Shown: one piece after another, positions 27,874 through 35,992 of the stretch
How positions within the stretch are numbered: position 1 is the stretch's first letter
Layout: each line of letters opens with the position of its first letter
Source: Rothia sp. ZJ932
GTDB taxonomy: Bacteria; Actinomycetota; Actinomycetes; Actinomycetales; Micrococcaceae
Direction: 5' to 3'
Length of the DNA stretch: 64,000 nt
Assembly (NCBI RefSeq): GCF_016924835.1
Contig: NZ_CP070480.1
Span: 1,860,001-1,924,000, forward strand
The notes under the pieces: model-generated
Seen by the model: the letters and a program-made list of their open reading frames with translations, nothing else
What the model was told of the DNA's origin: nothing
The model's database searches: none
Translations under genes and position numbers: made by a program

Positions 27874-27902
27874 CTTGTGTCAGTGTCAAGTTATTCGCTA
27901 CT

Positions 27903-28325
27903 TCACGGGCGGTAGAGCACCACAGCCTGCGATCGGGTGCGTGCAGCCGGACGCTTGCCGCGAGGCAGATTCACCACGTCCCCTGAGAGACCCGCAGCAA
28001 AAACACGGGAGTTCTCTTGCAGTCTCAGGCGCACAGCCTCAAGTTCCGCCTGCAGTTCTTTATTGCGAGCGCGCAGCGCCTCCACCTGGTTTTCCAGCTG
28101 CATGATGCGCTTAATGCCTTCGAGAGAAACCCCGTCGTGCGAGAGGTTCTGGATTTCCTGCAATTTCTCAACATCGCGCTGGGAGTAGCGGCGGGCGCGT
28201 CCGGGTGCGCGCGAGGGCTGAACCAGACCCATGCGGTCATACTGACGCAGGGTCTGCGGGTGCATACCAGCAAGTTCTGCCGCTACCGAAATCACAAAGA
28301 GCGGTCGGTCTGATTCATATACCAC
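27903..28325 (-). CDS. hspR: HspR, MerR-family heat-shock repressor
   Basis: A 140-residue MerR-like protein, last gene of the dnaK operon, starting (GTG) 3 bp after the dnaJ stop. The helix-turn-helix is VAAELAGMHPQTLRQYDRMGLVQPSR, followed by the wing (RYSQRDVEKLQEI). A coiled-coil segment (about 75-110, LENQVEALRARNKELQ) and a basic tail follow. HspR represses the operon by binding HAIR sites, using DnaK as co-repressor, as shown in Streptomyces and Mycobacterium. Two HAIR sites upstream of dnaK confirm autoregulation is likely here. Confidence 0.93.
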   Translation of the reverse strand: MVYESDRPLFVISVAAELAGMHPQTLRQYDRMGLVQPSRAPGRARRYSQRDVEKLQEIQNLSHDGVSLEGIKRIMQLENQVEALRARNKELQAELEAVRLRLQENSRVFAAGLSGDVVNLPRGKRPAARTRSQAVVLYRP

Positions 28326-28328
28326 GGT

Positions 28329-29273
28329 TTACGCCTTTCTCAGCAGCTCTTCACGCACGTCGCCCTGAGGTGCCAGCTCAACAAAACGCGCGAAGGCTTC
28401 TTGTGCTTCATCGCTCAGGTCAGTGGGCAGCTGCACCTCGGGAATGACCAAAAGGTTACCCTTAACCCCGTTCTTACCGGGGAAGCCGCGTTCTTTGGCG
28501 CGCAATTTCTGACCGGCACGAGCACCGGGGGCAAGGCGCAGTTTCACGGTGGAACCATCGAGAGTTGGTGCCTGAATGACCCCGCCATTAACAGCTTCTT
28601 CAAGTGAAACGGGCACGCGCACCAGCACATCGTCTCCGTCTCGTTCAAAGATGGACGAGGGCTGTACACGCACTTCAATAATCAGATCGCCTGCGCCACC
28701 GGGACCGGGCTGACCCTTACCGCGTTTGCGAACCTTCTGACCGTCTTTAATACCGGCAGGGATCTTCACCTCGGTACCCGCACCGTTGCCACCGCGCACA
28801 TGCACGGTGTGACCGGTAAAGGACTCTTTAAGGGTGATAGTTGCCTGGGCGGTGAGGTTAGCGCCCTTGGCAGGAGCCTGCTGGAAGCCACCGCCACCAA
28901 AACCACCGCCTCCGAACATACCACCCAGTAGGTCGTCGATATTAATGTTCTGACCGCCGCCAGCTGAGAAACCGCCGGGGAATCCTCCACCAAAACCACC
29001 AGCGCCACCGGGGAACCCGCCCCCACCAAAGCCAGCTGCGCCGTACTTACGAATCTGATCGTATTCCTGACGTTGCTTAGCATCAGAAAGCACATCGTAA
29101 GCCTCAGAGACTTCCTTGAACTTTTTCTCAGCCGCGGCATCGCCAGAGTTCTGGTCTGGGTGATACTTGCGCGCCAGTTTACGGTAGGCCTTCTTGATAT
29201 CGGCATCCGCAGCGTCATCAGAGACGCCCAGAACCTTATAAAAGTCTTGATTCAACCAGTTTTCACTAGCCAT
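28329..29273 (-). CDS. dnaJ: DnaJ-type co-chaperone lacking the zinc finger
   Basis: A 314-residue J-domain protein. The HPD motif that stimulates DnaK ATPase is at residues 38-40. A Gly/Phe-rich linker of GGFGGG repeats occupies about 80-130, and the two beta C-terminal domains follow directly. No cysteine is present, so the CxxCxGxG zinc-binding module of type I DnaJ is absent. This is the type II (CbpA-like) form that Actinobacteria usually place in the dnaK operon. It sits 238 bp downstream of grpE with a possible own promoter. Confidence 0.92.
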   Translation of the reverse strand: MASENWLNQDFYKVLGVSDDAADADIKKAYRKLARKYHPDQNSGDAAAEKKFKEVSEAYDVLSDAKQRQEYDQIRKYGAAGFGGGGFPGGAGGFGGGFPGGFSAGGGQNINIDDLLGGMFGGGGFGGGGFQQAPAKGANLTAQATITLKESFTGHTVHVRGGNGAGTEVKIPAGIKDGQKVRKRGKGQPGPGGAGDLIIEVRVQPSSIFERDGDDVLVRVPVSLEEAVNGGVIQAPTLDGSTVKLRLAPGARAGQKLRAKERGFPGKNGVKGNLLVIPEVQLPTDLSDEAQEAFARFVELAPQGDVREELLRKA

Positions 29274-29320
29274 GAGTATGAACGCCCCTTTTCTTTACTC
29301 GTGCGTCAATCTTGTAGATA

Positions 29321-29348
29321 TAGATATTTGAAGTTTGATTTTTGTCAA
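29321..29348 (-). promoter_or_regulatory. possible internal promoter for dnaJ-hspR
   Basis: On the minus strand TTGACA (29348-29343) and TATCTA (29326-29321) are separated by 16 bp, about 50 bp upstream of the dnaJ ATG. This could let dnaJ-hspR be expressed apart from dnaK-grpE. No HAIR element is seen beside it. Confidence 0.4.
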
Positions 29349-29360
29349 AGCACTGAGACC

Positions 29361-29425
29361 GTAGTATGCGACTTGCGACTTTTGCGAAGCGTAGCGAGCA
29401 GTGTTTGAGCTGGAGCGTACTACGG
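29361..29425. other. hairpin in the grpE-dnaJ gap
   Basis: CCGTAGTATGC near 29361 pairs with GCGTACTACGG near 29415 (one G-U), enclosing about 45 nt. It could be an mRNA processing or attenuation structure within the heat-shock operon. Confidence 0.4.
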
Positions 29426-29511
29426 CGTAGTGCTTAGTATTGGTGTGAAAACAGCGGGCAGATCGATTGCTCGTACCTGCCCGCTGCCTCATATTGCTTT
29501 ATGCGCTAATG

Positions 29512-30117
29512 CTATTCAGCTGCCGCTACAGCAACCTGCGCGGTGCGAACGACGCGGTCTTTGACCTTGTAGCCGTTACGCAGAACCATTGATACGTGAT
29601 CTGGTTCGACCTCGCTGGTGGGCTGCTGCAAGACTGCCTCGTGAATCTGGGGGTCGAAAGCATCCCCTACAGTACCGAAGCGTTCCAGTCCCTGCTTTTC
29701 CAAAGTTTCAGTCAGCTTCTTAGCAATCGCAGCGAAAGGGCCTTCTTCAAGATCTCCGTGGTTGCGTGCCGCATCAATATCATCGATAACGGGTAGCAGG
29801 TTGGTGACCAGGTCAGCAATGACGAATTCACGCAGCTGCTCTTTTTCTTTCGCCGAACGATTCTTGAAGTTGGTAAACTCTGCCTGAAGGCGACGCAAGT
29901 CTTCCAAGCGCTCCGCAGCAAGTGCTGCATCCGCGCTGGTCTCTGCGTCAGTATCCGCGCCGGATGCGTCAGCTTCAGCTGATGCTAACGCATCTGACTC
30001 GGTGACACCTTCGGGCTCGGGGTGACCCTCAGCCGCCGGAGCCTTGAACGCCTCTTCCAGAGGGTCAGTGCTTTCGGGCTGCACGTCTGCGGGCTCGTTG
30101 GTGTTTTCTTCAGCCAT
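29512..30117 (-). CDS. grpE: GrpE nucleotide exchange factor
   Basis: A 201-residue GrpE. An acidic, Ala-rich disordered N-terminus (1-70) leads into the dimerising helix (DLRRLQAEFTNFKNRSAKEKEQL) and the C-terminal beta domain containing FDPQIHEAVLQQP and GYKVKDRVVRTAQVAV. It releases ADP from DnaK and acts as a thermosensor in some species. It starts 2 bp after the dnaK stop. Confidence 0.95.
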   Translation of the reverse strand: MAEENTNEPADVQPESTDPLEEAFKAPAAEGHPEPEGVTESDALASAEADASGADTDAETSADAALAAERLEDLRRLQAEFTNFKNRSAKEKEQLREFVIADLVTNLLPVIDDIDAARNHGDLEEGPFAAIAKKLTETLEKQGLERFGTVGDAFDPQIHEAVLQQPTSEVEPDHVSMVLRNGYKVKDRVVRTAQVAVAAAE

Positions 30118-30119
30118 GA

Positions 30120-31967
30120 TTAGTTCTTCTTCTCGTCTTCTTCGTCGATTACTTCAGCATCTACTACATCGTCTTCAGGTGCCTGCGCGCCCTCAGCGGT
30201 TGCGCCTTCAGCCTGAGCCTGAGCGTAGAGTGCCTCACCGAGCTTGGTCTGAGATTCCTGCAGCTTCTCGTAAGCTGCCTTGACAGCCTCATCGTCATCA
30301 CCTTCAAGGGCGGTCTTGAGAGCATCAACGTCGCCCTGAACCTCGGTCTTGACGTCCTCAGGCAACTTCTCGCCGTTTTCCTTGATGAGCTTCTCAATGG
30401 AGTAAGCAGCGTTCTCAGCCTGGTTGCGGGTCTCAGCAGCTTCACGGCGTGCCTTGTCCTGCTCAGCGTGAGCCTCTGCGTCCTTAACCATGCGATCGAT
30501 ATCGTCCTTAGACAGTGAGGTACCGCCGGTGATAGTCATGGACTGCTCGGTGCCGGTGCCCTTGTCCTTCGCTGATACGTGAACGATACCGTTCGCGTCG
30601 ATATCGAAGGTCACTTCAATCTGGGGTACACCGCGGGGAGCAGGCGCAATACCGGTCAGCTCGAAGGTGCCCAGGTTCTTGTTGTCGCGAGTGAACTCAC
30701 GCTCACCCTGGAAAACCTGAATTGATACTGAAGGCTGGTTGTCTTCAGCGGTGGTGAAGGTCTCTGAGCGCTTGGTCGGAATAGCGGTGTTACGCTCAAT
30801 CAGCTTAGTCATGACGCCGCCCTTGGTCTCGATACCAAGTGAAAGCGGGGTAACGTCAATCAGCAGAACGTCCTTGCGCTCACCCTTTAGAACGCCTGCC
30901 TGAAGAGCTGCACCCATAGCAACAACCTCATCGGGGTTTACGCCCTTGTTGGGTTCGCGACCACCGGAGAGTTCCTTGACAACCTCGGTCACAGCGGGCA
31001 TACGGGTTGAGCCACCAACCAGAACGATGTGGGCGATATCTGATACCTTCACATCTGCTTCAGCAATAACGTCGTTGAAGGGCTTCTTGGTGCGGTCAAT
31101 CAGATCTGCGGTCATGTCCTGGAACTTCGCGCGGGTCAGCTTCTCATCCAGGTGGATGGGCCCCTCGGGGGTTACTGAGAGGTACTGCAGTGAGATGTTG
31201 GTTGAGGTAGCTGAAGACAGTTCCTTCTTAGCCTGCTCAGCTGCTTCACGCAGACGCTGCAGAGCAATCTTGTCCTTTGATAGGTCAGCACCGGTCTTTG
31301 ACTTGACCTGTTCGAGCAGGAAGTCAACAATGCGCTGATCCCAGTCGTCACCACCGAGGCGGTTATCGCCTGAGGTTGCGCGTACCTGAATGGTGGAGAA
31401 GCCGTCTTCGTCCTTGCCTACTTCAAGCAGGGAAACGTCGAAGGTACCGCCACCGAGGTCGAATACGAGAATCAGTTCGTCTTCGTTGCCCTTGTCCAGA
31501 CCGTAAGCCAGTGCTGCTGCGGTGGGCTCGTTGACGATACGCAACACGTTCAGACCTGCGATTTCACCAGCTTCTTTGGTTGCCTGACGCTCAGCGTCGT
31601 TGAAGTAAGCAGGAACGGTAATAACCGCGTCGGTAACTTTGTCATTCAGGTAGGCTTCGGCGTCGCCCTTGAGCTTCATGAGGGTACGAGCTGAGATTTC
31701 CTGAGCGGTGTAGGGCTTGCCGTCGATGTCCTGGGTCCAGGTGGTACCCATGTGACGCTTGACAGATGCGATGGTGCGGTCAACGTTGGTGACTGCCTGA
31801 CGCTTTGCAACATCACCGACCAGAACTTCGCCGTCCTTTGAGAAGGCTACGACTGAGGGGGTGGTGCGAGCGCCTTCAGCATTCGCGATAACGGTGGGCT
31901 CGCCACCTTCGAGCACTGATACAACTGAGTTGGTAGTACCGAGGTCAATGCCTACTGCACGTGACAT
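30120..31967 (-). CDS. dnaK: DnaK Hsp70 chaperone
   Basis: The true start is ATG 31967 ([14 protein letters not shown]), with GGAGAA 9 nt upstream, although the frame is open to 32141. The 615-residue length is normal. The ATPase domain has [22 protein letters not shown] and the [10 protein letters not shown] motif. The substrate domain follows [11 protein letters not shown], with the lid helices near the end, and the C-terminus is acidic ([14 protein letters not shown]). First gene of the dnaK-grpE-dnaJ-hspR operon. HAIR operators flank its promoter. Confidence 0.97.
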   Translation of the reverse strand: MSRAVGIDLGTTNSVVSVLEGGEPTVIANAEGARTTPSVVAFSKDGEVLVGDVAKRQAVTNVDRTIASVKRHMGTTWTQDIDGKPYTAQEISARTLMKLKGDAEAYLNDKVTDAVITVPAYFNDAERQATKEAGEIAGLNVLRIVNEPTAAALAYGLDKGNEDELILVFDLGGGTFDVSLLEVGKDEDGFSTIQVRATSGDNRLGGDDWDQRIVDFLLEQVKSKTGADLSKDKIALQRLREAAEQAKKELSSATSTNISLQYLSVTPEGPIHLDEKLTRAKFQDMTADLIDRTKKPFNDVIAEADVKVSDIAHIVLVGGSTRMPAVTEVVKELSGGREPNKGVNPDEVVAMGAALQAGVLKGERKDVLLIDVTPLSLGIETKGGVMTKLIERNTAIPTKRSETFTTAEDNQPSVSIQVFQGEREFTRDNKNLGTFELTGIAPAPRGVPQIEVTFDIDANGIVHVSAKDKGTGTEQSMTITGGTSLSKDDIDRMVKDAEAHAEQDKARREAAETRNQAENAAYSIEKLIKENGEKLPEDVKTEVQGDVDALKTALEGDDDEAVKAAYEKLQESQTKLGEALYAQAQAEGATAEGAQAPEDDVVDAEVIDEEDEKKN

Positions 31968-32040
31968 AAGGGTTTTCTCCTTAGTGAGTTTGTATTCTCT
32001 GTTAGGTCTTGTCGAACGCCTTGCATGCCCTAGCCAGAAA

Positions 32041-32061
32041 CTTGAGCCATAAGCACTCAAG
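32041..32061. promoter_or_regulatory. HAIR element (HspR operator), downstream copy
   Basis: CTTGAG(C)-N7-ACTCAAG matches the HspR-associated inverted repeat CTTGAGT-N7-ACTCAAG with one change. It lies between the -10 and the dnaK start codon, where bound HspR would block transcription. Confidence 0.9.
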
Positions 32062-32078
32062 GCGTTCGTCTTGGTTAA

Positions 32079-32107
32079 CATCTTGCCACGTTTTTGAACT
32101 TTGTCAA
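32079..32107 (-). promoter_or_regulatory. dnaK operon promoter
   Basis: On the minus strand TTGACA (32107-32102), a 17-bp spacer and AAGATG (32084-32079). It sits precisely between the two HAIR elements. Confidence 0.7.
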
Positions 32108-32111
32108 CAGA

Positions 32112-32132
32112 GTTGAGTCTTATGCACTCAAT
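32112..32132. promoter_or_regulatory. HAIR element (HspR operator), upstream copy
   Basis: GTTGAGT-N7-ACTCAAT keeps the HAIR core TTGAGT-N7-ACTCAA, with the outer bases changed. It lies immediately upstream of the -35 box. Confidence 0.8.
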
Positions 32133-32298
32133 TTTTTGCACAAAACCACTAGCAGGTAGGGAATTTACTACCCTCAGAGCCCCTTAAAAGCCCGTGTTTT
32201 CCGCGCATTTAAGGGGGCGGACGCGCGCCCATCCCCCCTTCCTTTCGCCCTCAGCGAATTTGAGCGAGAAACCGCCGGGCAGTAACAGCAGAAGAATC

Positions 32299-32368
32299 TT
32301 TACTCCGCCTGATAGTGCCATACGAAGGCTTATATAACCCCTGTGATGGCGCGTTGAGGCGGAGCGAG
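32299..32368. repeat. 70-bp inverted-repeat-ended element, copy 3 (diverged)
   Basis: It begins with the same perfect TTTACTCCGCC as copy 2 and ends GTTGAGGCGGAG followed by CGAG instead of TAAA. The interior retains AGTGCCA and TGATG segments but has diverged. It lies between dnaK and the phosphatase gene, away from the sugar cassette. Confidence 0.7.
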
Positions 32369-32407
32369 CACTATCACGAAACAAACACAGTGACTAAACT
32401 GAAGAGC

Positions 32408-32899
32408 ATGACCTATAAAGTAATGACCGTATGCACCGGCAATATCTGCCGCTCCCCCACCGGCGAGTACCTGCTCAAGCAAGCCGTGAAAGAGGCGGGG
32501 CTTGATGTAGAGGTTGATTCATCGGGTATTTCTAATGAGGAGCGGGGCAACCCCATTGACCGCCGCGCCGCAAAAGTGCTCAATGAGTTGAACATCAGCA
32601 CCAGCGCCCACACTGCCCAGCAATTCGCTGTCAGTGACTTCGCGTCCCACGATTTACTATTGGCAATGGATCTCAACCATTACCGGGCGCTCAAGCGTAT
32701 GGCTCCCTCTGAGCAGGAGTCTGCCAAGATTCGCCTCATGCGCGAATTTGACCCGACTGTCGCCGATCAGGATCTCAACGAGCTGGGCATTTATGACCCC
32801 TGGTACGGAGATCTCAAAGACTTTTACATTACCTACGAGATGATCCGCGATGCTGTGCCCGGCGTGATTGAGCACATTCAGCAGGCTCAGGGTTTATGA
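32408..32899 (+). CDS. low-molecular-weight protein-tyrosine phosphatase
   Basis: Read from ATG 32408 (MTYKVMTVC), where the homology begins; the upstream frame extends back through repeat copy 3 and is not credible. The 163-residue product carries the phosphate loop C9-TGNICRS with nucleophile C9 and R15, plus the general-acid motif DPWYG near the C-terminus. LMW-PTPs dephosphorylate tyrosine kinases or small substrates in the cytosol. Its stop overlaps the next ATG (ATGA), so the P-loop kinase is translationally coupled. Confidence 0.92.
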   Translation: MTYKVMTVCTGNICRSPTGEYLLKQAVKEAGLDVEVDSSGISNEERGNPIDRRAAKVLNELNISTSAHTAQQFAVSDFASHDLLLAMDLNHYRALKRMAPSEQESAKIRLMREFDPTVADQDLNELGIYDPWYGDLKDFYITYEMIRDAVPGVIEHIQQAQGL

Positions 32900-33534
32900 G
32901 TGAACGCGATGACTCGGTGCACCTAAGCACGCTAGGAATGCCTGCACTACCGCCACACGCGTCCGCCACAGCTGGTACTGTCCATGAGTTTTGTGTGGAA
33001 GTGGAAAGACTACTCAACCAGCGGTTACCGCATATTCCTGAGGGGCAGCGACTGATAGTTGCCATCGACGGACGTTCCGGGGCGGGCAAGACGACCCTTG
33101 CCACCATCGCCTGTGATTACCTGTGGCAGGCGAGATTCAGCGTTGATATTTTTAGGCTCGATGAAACCTACCAGGGATGGGAGGGACTTGAACCTGCCCT
33201 GGAGACTTGGCAGGTTACCAGTGCCGAGATAGCCGCCGGGCGCGCGGGCACCTGGTGGGGTTGGGATTGGCAGGAGAACCAGCCAACCGGTCCTCATACC
33301 TTTGCAACAGACGCGCGGGTTCTCTTGGTAGAGGGTGTAGGGGTAATGACGGGTACCGCTCACATCACCGGCTGGGTGGAGCGTGATGATTCTGCGCGAC
33401 GTGAAGAGGCGTTGGAGCGCGATGGCGAAAGTTACCGTCCCTTCTGGCAGGTGTGGGCTAGTCAAGAAGACGCAATGTTGCGTGAATATGCGAGCGCTTA
33501 TAACCGGTGCGATATCGTGCTTAATCGCGCATAA
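32896..33534 (+). CDS. uridine-kinase-like P-loop protein
   Basis: A 212-residue protein with a Walker A motif GRSGAGKTT at 59-67 and a following DIFRLDETYQGW segment typical of the uridine kinase/phosphoribulokinase group. Its substrate is not evident. The N-terminal 45 residues are an unusual extension before the kinase core. It is translationally coupled to the LMW phosphatase gene. It resembles 'ATP-binding protein' annotations common in Micrococcaceae. Confidence 0.7.
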   Translation: MSERDDSVHLSTLGMPALPPHASATAGTVHEFCVEVERLLNQRLPHIPEGQRLIVAIDGRSGAGKTTLATIACDYLWQARFSVDIFRLDETYQGWEGLEPALETWQVTSAEIAAGRAGTWWGWDWQENQPTGPHTFATDARVLLVEGVGVMTGTAHITGWVERDDSARREEALERDGESYRPFWQVWASQEDAMLREYASAYNRCDIVLNRA

Positions 33535-33551
33535 AATCTTGTGTGCTGGCG

Positions 33552-33592
33552 CTCCACCACAAATTATTTTCGCTGTAAAATATTTGGTGGAG
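33552..33592. terminator. hairpin between P-loop gene and MFS exporter
   Basis: CTCCACCA-ca-AATTATTTT pairs with AAAATATTTGGTGGAG, leaving a short loop and small bulges. It is AT-rich in the upper stem and has no clear T-run beyond it. It probably reduces read-through into the next gene. Confidence 0.45.
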
Positions 33593-33627
33593 TGAAGAAC
33601 CTAAAAACCGCTAGAAAGAGGCGCACT

Positions 33628-34866
33628 GTGAGCACTGTTCAGCCCAAAATCACCCCCGCTATTATTGTGGTGCTCGCTTCGCTCACTGCGGTCGCACCGC
33701 TGGGTATCGATATGTATCTGGCAGCGCTGCCCGGTATTGCCCAGGATTTAGGTACTACCGCATCGCGCGCGCAGATGACTCTTTCAGCCTTCATGCTGGG
33801 TATGGCGGTGGGGCAGGTTTTCATCGGCCCGCTGTCAGATAAAATTGGGCGTCTGCGTCCGCTATATATGGGCGTCATTATCAACCTGTGCGCTACCGCT
33901 TTCATCATTTTCGCACCCACCATTGAGCTAGTCATCGCGGCGCGTTTTCTTGCGGGTATGGGCGGTTCTTTCGGTATGGTAGTTGCCCGCGCCATTGTTG
34001 CTGACTCCACTAGGGGTCTGCAAACAGCGCGTTTGATGGGCATCATGATGATGATTAACGGTTTCGCCCCCGTGCTCGCACCGCTGGTCGGTGGTTTGGT
34101 GCTGACCTTTGGCACCTGGCGCACTATTTTTGGTGTGTTGAGCATCTTTATCTTTCTCTCGACTATCGCCGTTTTTATGGTTATTAAAGAGACTCTTCCC
34201 GCAGAAAAACGACGCACCGGTAACCTTTTCGACACCTACAAGGGTTTGGGGCAGGTACTGGCAATTCCCCGTTATCGCGGTTTCATGCTGACCATGGTAT
34301 TCGGTTTTGGTACTCTCTTTGCCTACGTCTCTGGCTCAACCTATGTGTTGCAAAACGTGCTGGGGCTGAGCGAAACCCAGTTCACCTGGGTCTTTGGCGC
34401 TAACTCACTGGGTATCATGATGATGACTTCTCTGGTGACTTATCTGGTTGGACGCGTGCCACAGCGCACCATGCTCACAGTCGGGGTGGTTTCTCTGCTG
34501 GTGGTGAGCATCAGTATTCTGGTGCTGTTCAGCGTGGGTATCTCACTGATTCCCACTCTGATTCTGTTCTTCCTCACCACCTGTTCGGTGGGTCTGCTTT
34601 TCGGTAACGCTTCAGCGCTTGCCCTGGTACAGGCGCGTCATATGGCGGGATCAGCATCGGCGACGATGGGCGCTACCCAGTCGATTATGGGAGGCATTGC
34701 CTCTCCCCTGGTTGCGCTCGGTGGGGCTAGCGCTTACATGCCGATGGGCTACACCATGGTTGCTTTCGCTATTTTGGCGGCGCTGGCTTTCTTTACAACT
34801 CCGGTAGCGCCCGGCGACTGGACAAAGCAGGGGGCAGAGGAGTTCTCTCGCGCCGAAAATCTCTAA
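33628..34866 (+). CDS. Bcr/CflA family multidrug efflux MFS transporter
   Basis: Read from GTG 33628 with AGAAAGAGG upstream. About 412 residues and 12 helices. The Bcr/CflA signature is clear: the first helix has LTAVAPLGIDMYLAALP with the conserved D-M-Y-L, and GPLSDKIGRLRPL is the MFS loop 2-3 motif. Members export bicyclomycin, chloramphenicol, sulfonamides or similar compounds; the native substrate is unknown. A separate transcription unit from the preceding pair is likely. Confidence 0.9.
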   Translation: MSTVQPKITPAIIVVLASLTAVAPLGIDMYLAALPGIAQDLGTTASRAQMTLSAFMLGMAVGQVFIGPLSDKIGRLRPLYMGVIINLCATAFIIFAPTIELVIAARFLAGMGGSFGMVVARAIVADSTRGLQTARLMGIMMMINGFAPVLAPLVGGLVLTFGTWRTIFGVLSIFIFLSTIAVFMVIKETLPAEKRRTGNLFDTYKGLGQVLAIPRYRGFMLTMVFGFGTLFAYVSGSTYVLQNVLGLSETQFTWVFGANSLGIMMMTSLVTYLVGRVPQRTMLTVGVVSLLVVSISILVLFSVGISLIPTLILFFLTTCSVGLLFGNASALALVQARHMAGSASATMGATQSIMGGIASPLVALGGASAYMPMGYTMVAFAILAALAFFTTPVAPGDWTKQGAEEFSRAENL

Positions 34867-34923
34867 CCTCACCCGCCGCTCGATAACTCCGCGAAAGACA
34901 CTGCGCGGGGTTAGGCTTGGGGT

Positions 34924-35805
34924 ATGACTACCACCATTGTTTTACTCTCTGATGCCGACCCCAATGGGGTACTGGCAGATATTAACCAGCCCCTGATTAA
35001 CATCGAAGACCAGGGTTTGACCCGCGGTGACGGTGTTTTTGAAACGATGCTTGCTGCCAATCGGAGCGTGCGTAAATTCGATGCCCACCTGGAGCGCATG
35101 GCAAACTCAGCCGCTCTTTTGGATTTACCTATGCCCTCAGCTGAGCAGTGGAAAGCCGCAGTAGCAACTGCTCTGACCCACGCAGAGCAGGGCGCTACTA
35201 CCGTGCTGGGCGAAGAGCACACCGTCAAGCTAATAATCTCCCGCGGCACTATCGAGGAGGGACCGCACGCGTGGGTGAGCGCGTCCGCCTCATCGGCAAA
35301 AGTGCTGAAACAGCGCGAAGAAGGCGTCAAAGCTATGTTGCTACCGCGAGGTCACGACCCGGCTGAAGATTCCACCTACCCTTGGTTGCTTGCCGGGGCT
35401 AAGACCCTCTCCTACGCCGTGAATATGTCGGTGCTGCGCTACGTTGCCTCGCGTGGAGCGGACGACGCCATCTGGGTTACTGAAGACCGCCGTATTCTTG
35501 AGGGCGCCACCAGCTCTGTGCTGGTTGCTAAGACTATTGACGGGGTTAGCACTCTTTTCACGCCCGAACCTAACCACGGTATTTTGCCGGGCACCACCCA
35601 GGGCGCGATTTTTGCTGGGGCGCGTGAAGCCGGTTGGCAGTTGGGCTACGGTCCGCTCTACCCGCAAGATCTCTTTGAAGCTGAGGGGGTCTGGTTGGCG
35701 TCCTCGGTGAGGTTGCTGGCACCGGTGACCCATCTCAACGGCACCGTTCTAGCTGTGGACGCGAGTACTACAGAGGAACTGATGGGCTACTTAGCGCGCG
35801 GCTGA
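34924..35805 (+). CDS. pabC: class IV aminotransferase / aminodeoxychorismate lyase
   Basis: A 293-residue fold-type IV PLP enzyme. It has GLTRGDGVFETM (32-42) at the active-site wall and PLP lysine K160 in the GAKTLSYAVNM context. The ILPGTTQGAIF segment near residue 220 binds the PLP phosphate. PabC converts aminodeoxychorismate to p-aminobenzoate and pyruvate for folate synthesis. D-amino-acid or branched-chain aminotransferases are in the same family, so the symbol is a best guess. A hairpin overlaps its stop codon. Confidence 0.8.
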   Translation: MTTTIVLLSDADPNGVLADINQPLINIEDQGLTRGDGVFETMLAANRSVRKFDAHLERMANSAALLDLPMPSAEQWKAAVATALTHAEQGATTVLGEEHTVKLIISRGTIEEGPHAWVSASASSAKVLKQREEGVKAMLLPRGHDPAEDSTYPWLLAGAKTLSYAVNMSVLRYVASRGADDAIWVTEDRRILEGATSSVLVAKTIDGVSTLFTPEPNHGILPGTTQGAIFAGAREAGWQLGYGPLYPQDLFEAEGVWLASSVRLLAPVTHLNGTVLAVDASTTEELMGYLARG

Positions 35806-35848
35806 GGTGAAAAATTCCGAGTGAGCGAGGAAATAAATTTTTCATCTC
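35804..35848 (+). terminator. hairpin overlapping the pabC stop
   Basis: GAGGTGAAAAATT / AATTTTTCATCTC form a 13-bp stem with one G-U pair. It starts within the stop codon of the aminotransferase gene. Confidence 0.55.
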
Positions 35849-35882
35849 AGAAAACCCTGTGCTGATTTCCCCTTTATGCGTT

Positions 35883-35937
35883 GAGAGGATACTTGTGTGT
35901 CAAATTCCCGTCATTTTTGACGCACAAGTGTCCTCTC
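35883..35937. promoter_or_regulatory. long inverted repeat upstream of the alcohol dehydrogenase gene
   Basis: GAGAGGATACTTGTG.. and ..CACAAGTGTCCTCTC pair over about 22 bp with two G-U pairs and a short loop. It lies about 55 bp upstream of the ADH start. It could be an operator, an mRNA-stabilising hairpin or a processing site. Confidence 0.5.
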
Positions 35938-35992
35938 GCGGTGCGTGTAGGTAGTGTTGAAAGAACACAGACAAAACAGCATAAGGAGATTC

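Noticed and set aside
29274-29511. A further HAIR element before dnaJ
   Set aside because: No CTTGAGT-N7-ACTCAAG-like sequence is found in this gap, only a possible promoter and a hairpin.
33639-34235. A 198-codon minus-strand frame in the Bcr/CflA transporter gene
   Set aside because: Same reason: the transporter motifs on the plus strand are unmistakable.
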